The notes beneath the pieces were generated by a model. That model saw nothing but the letters and a program-made list of their open reading frames with translations. It made no database searches and was not told the DNA's origin. Below are positions 1 to 5,013 of a stretch of 5,891 bases of DNA, in pieces. The stretch is from contig CP070688.1 of NCBI GenBank assembly GCA_020353135.1, forward strand, positions 2,714,879 to 2,720,769, in the 5' to 3' direction. Both the position numbers and the translations under genes were made by a program. Source of the stretch: Chloroflexota bacterium. GTDB lineage: Bacteria > Chloroflexota > Anaerolineae > Promineifilales > Promineifilaceae. Position 1 is the first letter of the stretch, and every line of letters begins with the position of its first letter.

Positions 1-73
1 GAAGCGCTTCTCCTGGCAACGGGCCGCAGACGAGATGATAGCGGTTTATCGCAGAGCCCTGACCGGATCATGA
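1..73 (+). CDS. C-terminal end of a probable GT4-family glycosyltransferase (partial)
   Basis: An open frame enters from the left edge (first full codon at base 2) and stops with TGA at 71-73. The 23 visible residues contain FSWQRAADEMIAVYRRAL. This is the usual C-terminal pattern of GT-B fold, family 4 glycosyltransferases, where an F-S-W-x-R-A-A-x-E helix is followed by a Y-R-x-A-L end. The stop overlaps the start of the next gene as ATGA, so the two are probably co-transcribed and translationally coupled. This supports a role in the same surface polysaccharide pathway. The catalytic region is outside the window, so donor and acceptor sugars cannot be inferred. The family call rests only on this short tail. 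Confidence 0.6.
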   Translation, partial: KRFSWQRAADEMIAVYRRALTGS

Positions 74-1497
74 GCGATCGACTTGGCCGGCGCGCCGTGC
101 GCAACCTCACCATTATTACCGATTTACTGTTGATCAGCCTTGGCTTCGCCTTTGCCTACGTCGCCCGCTATGAATTTCAGTGGCTTTTGCCAACGACCAT
201 AATCGTGCCCTACAGCGCATATCTTGGCCAACAGGCGCTGCTAACTCTCTTGTTGGTCATTACCTTTTCCCAGAACCGGGTTTGGTCTCGCCGTAGAGGT
301 GAATTTTGGATTGACGAAATATCCAGAGTTGGCTATGCCACCGCGACCGGCATCGCCTTGATGATGGCCTTTACTTTCTTCTTTCGACCACTGGCCTTCT
401 CCCGTTTGCTGCTGGTCTGGGCCCTGGTCTTCATCGTCCTGTTCATCGCTATTGCCCGCATGCTGCGACGTGTGATCCTGGAACTTTTGTACCAACGCGG
501 AATTGGCGCGGACAAGACGGTGATCGTCGGCTCAGGAGAAGCGGGACGCAGTGTCATTCGCACTTTGCTGGCTCGGCCGGACTTGGGATTCAAAGCGATC
601 GGCTACCTGGACGAGTCGACATCGCCAAATAGCGTAGGCTCCGGCCGGATTCCGCGTCTGGGCACGTGGCGCGATCTGGACACGATTCTCAATCAATCGA
701 CCGATGTGCGAACGGTCTTCATCGCCTTGCCGGGCCATCATCAGCAACAGATTGAGGAGCTGCTAGGCACCTGTCAACAACATGGCGCGATAGCCAGAGT
801 GGTGCCTGACCTGTTCCAGCTCAGTCTAAATCGGGTCGATTTCAGCAACATGGCCGGCATCCCCATGTTGAGCACCCGGGAAGTACGCATCAGCACAGTC
901 GGCATGTCGCTTAAGCGTGTGCTGGACCTGCTGATCGTGCTCATCTTGACCATTCCGGCCTTGCTGATCACCATCGTCACTGCCTTGGCCATCAAGCTTG
1001 AGTCGCCCGGGCCGGCCTTCTTCTTCCAGGAACGGGTTGGTTATCAGGGCCGGCCCTTCAAAATGGCCAAGTTCCGGTCCATGGTGCTCAACGCGGATGA
1101 CCAGAAGGAAGCGCTAAAAGCCTATAACGAGGCCGACGGCCCGATTTTCAAGATGCGTGACGACCCTCGCCTAACTCAAGTCGGCCGGTTCATCCGCCGC
1201 TTTAGCCTCGACGAAGTACCTCAGCTATACAACGTCTTGATAGGAGATATGAGCCTGGTCGGACCTCGTCCACCGTTGGCCGAAGAAGTCACCCAGTACC
1301 AATCGTGGCACATGCAGCGGCTGGCGGTGAAAGGCGGCATCACTGGCCTGTGGCAGGTTAGCGGCCGATCCGATCTCACATTTGACGAGCAATGCCTGCT
1401 CGACATTTACTATATCGAAAACTGGTCGTTGGCGATGGACACGCGTATCTTGCTGCAGACGATCCCCCGAGCCCTCTCTGGCAGTGGAGCCTACTAG
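70..1497 (+). CDS. Undecaprenyl-phosphate sugar-1-phosphate transferase (polyprenyl glycosylphosphotransferase, WbaP/WcaJ type)
   Basis: This family transfers a sugar phosphate from a nucleotide sugar to undecaprenyl phosphate, the first membrane step in building exopolysaccharide, capsule or O-antigen units. The 475-residue length fits the long form. Hydrophobic segments lie near residues 11-33, 52-67, 86-104 and 110-129. A Rossmann-like domain follows, with VIVGSGEAGRS at 151-161. A further membrane helix (about 283-308) begins the catalytic domain (about 281-470). Visible catalytic-domain motifs are ESPGPAFFFQERVG (311-324), KFRSM (334-338), the Asp381-Glu382 dyad in SLDEVPQLYNVL, GDMSLVGPRPP (392-402) and GITGLWQVSGRS (423-434). 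The ATG overlaps the upstream glycosyltransferase stop as ATGA. No clear Shine-Dalgarno is visible, so coupling is likely. Which sugar it uses cannot be read from the sequence, so no gene symbol is given. The family assignment is very secure. Confidence 0.95.
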   Translation: MSDRLGRRAVRNLTIITDLLLISLGFAFAYVARYEFQWLLPTTIIVPYSAYLGQQALLTLLLVITFSQNRVWSRRRGEFWIDEISRVGYATATGIALMMAFTFFFRPLAFSRLLLVWALVFIVLFIAIARMLRRVILELLYQRGIGADKTVIVGSGEAGRSVIRTLLARPDLGFKAIGYLDESTSPNSVGSGRIPRLGTWRDLDTILNQSTDVRTVFIALPGHHQQQIEELLGTCQQHGAIARVVPDLFQLSLNRVDFSNMAGIPMLSTREVRISTVGMSLKRVLDLLIVLILTIPALLITIVTALAIKLESPGPAFFFQERVGYQGRPFKMAKFRSMVLNADDQKEALKAYNEADGPIFKMRDDPRLTQVGRFIRRFSLDEVPQLYNVLIGDMSLVGPRPPLAEEVTQYQSWHMQRLAVKGGITGLWQVSGRSDLTFDEQCLLDIYYIENWSLAMDTRILLQTIPRALSGSGAY

Positions 1498-1910
1498 CGG
1501 TCGAAATCTTCAGGCGCCGTTGGCTGATCCAGGCGAAGCACTTCGCCGTGCAGATCGATGATGATCCTGAATCCCAACATGCCCATCATATTTCGAGCCT
1601 GCTCCGGAATGCCTTGGGCGATAATCTGATCCATGTCGACGTTGCGCATCGAAGCGTCGATGGCCGCCTTGGTGAAAAGATCGTCCCGGCCGAGAAACTT
1701 GAGCGCCTGCTCGACAGCCAACTCCTTGTTATCCTGCAGCTGTTCAAGAAACAGGCCCAAGACCTGGCGATCGACCACTTCTGCGTCAATATGGCGCCTG
1801 AAGCCATTGTCGTCGATCACATACACGGCGTCAGAGCCAATGGTGTCCGTTTCTACCAATAACTCCCGCTCATCGTAAACCAAACCCTCAAATAGCGCCT
1901 GTCGTGCCAT
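1494..1910 (-). CDS. Conserved-looking small protein of unknown function (138 aa)
   Basis: I do not recognise a characterised family. The start is well supported: ATG at 1910-1908 has AGGAAGG eight bases upstream, and an in-frame stop lies at 1946-1944. The protein is acidic and lacks Cys and Trp. It has no signal peptide or membrane segment, so it is probably cytoplasmic. Residues 1-45 look strand-rich, with ALFEGLVYDE, a YVIDDNGFRRHI stretch (30-41) and the junction VDRQVL (46-51). Residues 46-108 look helical. The end returns to strands with MGMLGFRIIIDLHGEVLRLDQ split over 110-129. Codon use resembles the neighbouring genes, with many G/C third positions. I have an uncheckable impression that similar short proteins starting MARQ..FEGLVYDE occur in Chloroflexota. 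It is divergent from mreB and convergent with the sugar transferase, so it is a separate transcription unit. No function is proposed. Confidence 0.85.
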   Translation of the reverse strand: MARQALFEGLVYDERELLVETDTIGSDAVYVIDDNGFRRHIDAEVVDRQVLGLFLEQLQDNKELAVEQALKFLGRDDLFTKAAIDASMRNVDMDQIIAQGIPEQARNMMGMLGFRIIIDLHGEVLRLDQPTAPEDFDR

Positions 1911-1918
1911 GTTTATCG

Positions 1919-1925
1919 CCTTCCT
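1919..1925 (-). promoter_or_regulatory. Shine-Dalgarno of the minus-strand small gene
   Basis: On the minus strand the sequence reads AGGAAGG, followed by eight bases and then ATG at 1910. It is one of only two clear ribosome binding sites in the window. It fixes both the reading direction and the start of the small gene against the long antisense frame on the plus strand. Confidence 0.75.
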
Positions 1926-1974
1926 GCGGCCACGCCTCTTAAATCAGCCTTCCCGGCTGCCGGGCGATCGGCGA

Positions 1975-2006
1975 CTATTACCTGCACGCAACAGCACGTA
2001 TTTCAA
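1975..2006 (-). promoter_or_regulatory. Possible promoter of the minus-strand small gene (weak)
   Basis: Read on the minus strand, TTGAAA (2006-2001) matches five of six -35 consensus bases. TAATAG (1980-1975) is a partial -10, but the 20-base spacing is longer than optimal. A transcript from here would have a leader of about 55-60 bases. A second weak pair, TTGCCT and TAATAT with 18-base spacing, lies further upstream around 2040-2070. Neither is convincing, and they are listed as the best candidates seen. Confidence 0.2.
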
Positions 2007-2268
2007 CCGCCGCCGATTACTGCTACCATCATATTACTTCTCATGCCTGCTGCCAGGCAAGGGTATCGGCCTTGATGCTCGGCATCTGTGGGTTGGGGCC
2101 GGCGCCCGCTTATCTGGCTCTCATGGGAGCACGCATGCGCCCTGCGCCGTATTCCTCGCTAACTGCGACCGCGTCTCTCGACTCCTCTTCTCCTCCAGCG
2201 CGCTCCGTTTTACACGCCAATCGGCCGCCCGAACGTCGACGCGCCCACCGTGCAGGGCATTACCCTTG

Positions 2269-2277
2269 TGGTATAAT
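2269..2277 (+). promoter_or_regulatory. Extended -10 promoter for mreB(CD)
   Basis: TGGTATAAT is a perfect extended -10 element (TGn followed by TATAAT, hexamer at 2272-2277). No good -35 hexamer sits 16-18 bases upstream, which is tolerated when the TGn extension is present. Transcription would begin near 2284, leaving a leader of about 50 bases before mreB. It is the only consensus-quality vegetative promoter I see in the window. It probably drives mreB, mreC and mreD, and possibly the PBP2 gene. Confidence 0.7.
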
Positions 2278-2319
2278 CAATGCGTTTGGCTTACGTAGCC
2301 AACTTAGCTTCAATACACG

Positions 2320-2325
2320 AGAAGG
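2320..2325 (+). promoter_or_regulatory. mreB: Shine-Dalgarno deciding the TTG start of mreB
   Basis: AGAAGG lies nine bases before the TTG at 2335. An in-frame TAG at 2305-2307 closes the frame upstream. Between that stop and 2335 there is no ATG, GTG or other TTG codon in frame, so the site and the TTG define the start together. Confidence 0.75.
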
Positions 2326-2334
2326 TATTACGAA

Positions 2335-3396
2335 TTGTTACGACCGCTTGACTGGGTACTGGGTCTCCTATCGCTCGACATTGGCATCGATCTTGGCACC
2401 GCCAACACGTTGGTTAGCATACGCGACCGGGGTATCGTCATTAACGAGCCATCTTGGGTGGCTATCAACAAGCGCACTCGCCGGCCACTGGCCATAGGCG
2501 CAGAGGCGCGGGAAATGGTCGGCCGCACGCCGGCCGACATCGTCGCCATCCGGCCCCTTAGAGACGGCGTCATCTCTGAATTCGAGATCACCGAAGCGAT
2601 GCTGAAGTATTTCATCGACAAGGCCCACGAGCAGATGATCGTGCCTTTTCCGCGGCCGAGAGTAGTTGTCGGCGTTCCCAGCGGCGTGACCGAAGTCGAA
2701 AAGCGGGCCGTTTACGATGCCACCATCTCGGCCGGGGCTCGCGAGGCTTATTTAATTGAAGAACCGATGGCGGCCGCTATTGGGGCTGGTCTGCCCATTA
2801 TCGAGACTCGAGGCAGTATGATCGTCGATATCGGTGGCGGCACCACGGAAGTAGCGGTGTTTGCCATGGGCGGCATCGTCGTGAGCCGCTCCATCCGCGT
2901 CGCCGGTGACGAGATGGATGAAGACATCGTCCAATATGCGCGCAGCAAATACAGCTTATTGATCGGCGAGCGCATGGGCGAACGAGTGAAGATTGGCGCC
3001 GGATCTGCCTTCCCTATGCCCGAAGAACAAACCATGACTCTGCGCGGCCGCAACCTTATCAACGGATTGCCTCAAGCGGTTGAGATCAGCAGCATCGAAT
3101 TACGCGAAGCGATGGCTCCTTCAGTAAACATCATCGTCGACACCGTACGTGACGCGCTAGACGAAACCCCGCCAGAGCTGGTAGCTGACCTGATGGAAGT
3201 TGGCGTTTGCCTCGCAGGAGGCGGGGCTCAGATCCGCGGCCTGGCAGAACGGATAGAAGATGTCGTGAAGATGCGCGTCTGGGTTGCCGAAGACTCGATG
3301 ACCTGCGTTGCCCGCGGCGCCGGCCGGGTACTCGAGGACTTAGACAACTATCGCCGCGTGTTGGTCGGCCTCGACCGCGGCAGCACGCACCACTGA
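2335..3396 (+). CDS. mreB: Rod shape-determining protein MreB (bacterial actin)
   Basis: MreB is an ATP-binding actin homologue that polymerises on the inner face of the membrane and guides the elongation machinery. The 353 residues match the usual length (about 335-350). A short amphipathic N-terminus (1-12, MLRPLDWVLGLL) suits membrane docking. Phosphate-1 is DLGTANTLV (19-27). The IEEPMAAAIGAG stretch (141-152) holds the probable catalytic glutamate at 143. Phosphate-2 is DIGGGTTEVAVF (165-176), and the adenosine motif is CLAGGGAQIRGL (292-303). In the last, Gln-Ile replaces the more common Leu-Leu. The start is TTG, because the first in-frame ATG near residue 61 would remove the phosphate-1 loop. 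The gene lies downstream of an extended -10 promoter and is followed after 67 bases by mreC, so it heads the elongation operon. An Mbl-type paralogue name is possible, but the operon position favours mreB. Confidence 0.97.
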   Translation: MLRPLDWVLGLLSLDIGIDLGTANTLVSIRDRGIVINEPSWVAINKRTRRPLAIGAEAREMVGRTPADIVAIRPLRDGVISEFEITEAMLKYFIDKAHEQMIVPFPRPRVVVGVPSGVTEVEKRAVYDATISAGAREAYLIEEPMAAAIGAGLPIIETRGSMIVDIGGGTTEVAVFAMGGIVVSRSIRVAGDEMDEDIVQYARSKYSLLIGERMGERVKIGAGSAFPMPEEQTMTLRGRNLINGLPQAVEISSIELREAMAPSVNIIVDTVRDALDETPPELVADLMEVGVCLAGGGAQIRGLAERIEDVVKMRVWVAEDSMTCVARGAGRVLEDLDNYRRVLVGLDRGSTHH

Positions 3397-3463
3397 GCCA
3401 CATACCGCGGCGACGTCGCAAACGCCGGCCGGAAACCGCATACGCCCATACGATTGACCTGTC

Positions 3464-4339
3464 ATGAACCTAGACGAAACAAGGGAGCGAATTCGCTGGG
3501 CGACTTTCGTCGTTTTGATCGTTTTGACCATCGTCTTGTTGGTTCTTGACAGCACGGGTGGCCTGGACGGGGCGCTCAATTTCCTTGAAGATCCCATCGC
3601 CTCGATCATGGGTTGGACCACAGCCAGAACTAAGACGGTGACCGATGCGCTGGCTGGGCCAGAAGAAATGCAAGAAGCCCAAGCCCAAATCGAACAACTG
3701 CAGGTCCAGGTTGAGATGCTGCAAAGGGAGAATGAGCAGCTGCGCGAGATTCAGGGCGAATACCAATTGCTGCAAGACCTCTTCAATCGAGCCCGCGAGA
3801 CGCCTCAGTTTCGCCGTCAAACGGCTTCAGTCATAGGCAAAGACACTAGCCCACTCTTTCGAAGCATCATCCTCGATCAGGGTTCTGCTGACGGCGTTTT
3901 TGTCGGAATGCCGGTTGAAAGCGCCCGAGGTCTGGTCGGGCAGGTCTACCGTACGACCGATCATGCGGCCATGGTCATCCTGATTACCGATAATATCAGC
4001 AGCATCCCGGCCAGGTTGGGCACGTCCCGGGCCACAGGTATCGTGCGCGGCGGAGGTCTCGGCGGCGCGATGACCATGGACTGGATTGACCTGGAAGCCC
4101 AGTTGGAGATCGGCGAAACGGTGCTGACCTCGGGCCTGGGTGGCAAGTTTCCCGAAGACATGGTTATTGGTCGGGTAACAGCTGTCGAGCGGCAAGAGGC
4201 TGATCTGTTCCAGCGGGCGATAATTCAACCGGCCGTCGATTTCGGCTCACTTGAAATGGTTTTTGTGATCACCGATTTTCGAACCATCGACACCAGCATC
4301 TTCGACACGCTGCCGGACGATCTAGGCACGACACCATGA
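3464..4339 (+). CDS. mreC: Rod shape-determining protein MreC
   Basis: MreC is a bitopic membrane protein whose extracytoplasmic part binds and activates PBP2 in the elongasome. The 291 residues show the family layout. There is a short cytoplasmic N-terminus, one membrane helix (about 12-29), and a Gln/Glu-rich coiled coil (about 66-108) used for dimerisation. A beta-barrel domain pair follows (about 118-272), including VGMPVESARGLVGQV (147-161) and the hallmark TSGLGGKFPEDMVIGRV (222-238). The start is constrained: an in-frame TGA at 3455-3457 leaves ATG 3464 as the first usable codon. No clear Shine-Dalgarno precedes it, so translation may depend on readthrough of ribosomes from mreB or on a weak site. 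The 67-base gap after mreB contains a perfect ten-base palindrome, GCGACGTCGC at 3410-3419, of unknown meaning. The stop overlaps the mreD start. Confidence 0.95.
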   Translation: MNLDETRERIRWATFVVLIVLTIVLLVLDSTGGLDGALNFLEDPIASIMGWTTARTKTVTDALAGPEEMQEAQAQIEQLQVQVEMLQRENEQLREIQGEYQLLQDLFNRARETPQFRRQTASVIGKDTSPLFRSIILDQGSADGVFVGMPVESARGLVGQVYRTTDHAAMVILITDNISSIPARLGTSRATGIVRGGGLGGAMTMDWIDLEAQLEIGETVLTSGLGGKFPEDMVIGRVTAVERQEADLFQRAIIQPAVDFGSLEMVFVITDFRTIDTSIFDTLPDDLGTTP

Positions 4340-4929
4340 GCCCGGGCCTTTATCTGGCCATCCCGTTGGTCGCTCTGCTGGCTATCATCCAGGCCACCGT
4401 GCTGCCAGCTTTCCCCGTGTTTGGCGTCGCACCAGGATTGTGGCTGGTCATGGTAGTTGCCTGGAGCCTTTTGCGCGGTATGCGCGAAGGCCTGATCCTG
4501 GCTTTCATCGGCGGTATTTTTGTCGATCTCATCTCTGCGGCGCCGCTTGGCGTCACTTCGTTATCGCTGATGCTGTCCGTTGCCCTGGTTACGTTCTTGC
4601 AGCGCCACCTGCCCAAGAGTCAAGTTCTGATTCCGGCCCTACTGACTGCCCTGGCCACCATCGCATTTTGGCTGATTTACCTGCTGTTTCTCCGGCTTAT
4701 CATGCCATTCATCATCGGCGGTCAGGCGTTTCTGGGCATCGCCGACCTGCGGCCAGGCGGCGGGCGCAACAGCGTTTTGAACGATATTGGGCGTGGTTAT
4801 GGGCTAACAGCCCCGATCTTACGCTTTATCCTTCAATCGGCCATTATCCATGCCTTACTGGTGATTCCATTCTACTGGGCCGTCAATACATTACATCGGA
4901 CCTATGGCCGGCGCCGGGTGGAAATCTGA
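4336..4929 (+). CDS. mreD: Rod shape-determining protein MreD
   Basis: MreD is a polytopic inner-membrane protein that works with MreC and the PBP2-RodA pair in lateral wall synthesis. Hydrophobic helices are visible near residues 5-24, 29-47, 51-70, 72-91, 96-124 and 160-184. The stretch GGIFVDLISAAPLG (59-72) is the conserved family signature. At 197 residues it is longer than the usual 160-175. The extra length sits mainly in a glycine-rich, soluble-looking loop (about 127-157) before the last helix. The ATG lies inside the mreC stop (ATGA, 4336-4339), a classic translational-coupling overlap. Assignment rests on the signature, topology and position between mreC and the PBP2 gene, because the family diverges strongly in sequence. 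Confidence 0.92.
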   Translation: MSPGLYLAIPLVALLAIIQATVLPAFPVFGVAPGLWLVMVVAWSLLRGMREGLILAFIGGIFVDLISAAPLGVTSLSLMLSVALVTFLQRHLPKSQVLIPALLTALATIAFWLIYLLFLRLIMPFIIGGQAFLGIADLRPGGGRNSVLNDIGRGYGLTAPILRFILQSAIIHALLVIPFYWAVNTLHRTYGRRRVEI

Positions 4930-5013
4930 TCGGCCGTTAAGCGTACGCTGTGCGTTGGGTGAGAAAGCCGGTCGAGGCGCGACCGTGGGCCCCATGGTCA
5001 CTAAAATCTAATT
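4930..5013 (+). promoter_or_regulatory. mreD-PBP2 spacer with a hairpin and a possible -10 element
   Basis: This 84-base gap is the longest within the mre operon. It contains a perfect stem-loop at 4969-4985 (CGGTCG, loop AGGCG, CGACCG) without a following T run. The palindromes GGGCCC and CCATGG come next. TAAAAT at 5002-5007 is one mismatch from the -10 consensus, but no -35 hexamer or TGn extension accompanies it. The PBP2 start lies seven bases after this hexamer with no Shine-Dalgarno. A secondary promoter, giving a leaderless or nearly leaderless transcript, is possible but weakly supported. Confidence 0.3.

Larger units (their letters stand above)
1911..2334. other. Divergent intergenic region between the small gene and mreB
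   Basis: These 424 bases separate two genes transcribed away from each other, so they should hold both promoters. Near the small gene is its Shine-Dalgarno. Near mreB are an extended -10 element and a Shine-Dalgarno. Short GC-rich hairpins can be drawn: CCCGG/CCGGG with a three-base loop at 1952-1964, and TGCCTG/CAGGCA with a four-base loop at 2044-2059. Neither is followed by a T run, so they are not intrinsic terminators. A plus-strand open frame at 1909-2298 starts in the complement of the small gene's start codon. It has no ribosome binding site and gives an arginine- and serine-rich composition without a recognisable domain, so I treat it as non-coding. I see no tRNA, riboswitch or repeat. 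Confidence 0.6.

Noticed and set aside
1392..1862. 156-residue plus-strand open frame
   Set aside because: It overlaps the end of the sugar transferase and lies antisense to the small minus-strand gene, which has the better start and ribosome site. Its translation shows no recognisable motif.
1952..2059. Short GC-rich hairpins considered as terminators or a riboswitch
   Set aside because: Stems are only five or six base pairs with no T run, and such palindromes are expected by chance in GC-rich DNA. No conserved riboswitch core was recognised.
1909..2298. 129-residue plus-strand open frame in the divergent intergenic region
   Set aside because: Its ATG arises from the CATG at the small gene's start. 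It has no ribosome site, the product is rich in Arg, Ser and Leu without domain features, and it would run over the mreB promoter.
2072..2497. 141-residue plus-strand open frame reaching into mreB
   Set aside because: It overlaps the first 160 bases of mreB in another frame, and mreB is certain from its motifs.
3131..3421. Arginine-rich minus-strand open frame opposite the end of mreB
   Set aside because: The low-complexity Arg/Gly composition is typical of an antisense shadow of a GC-rich gene.
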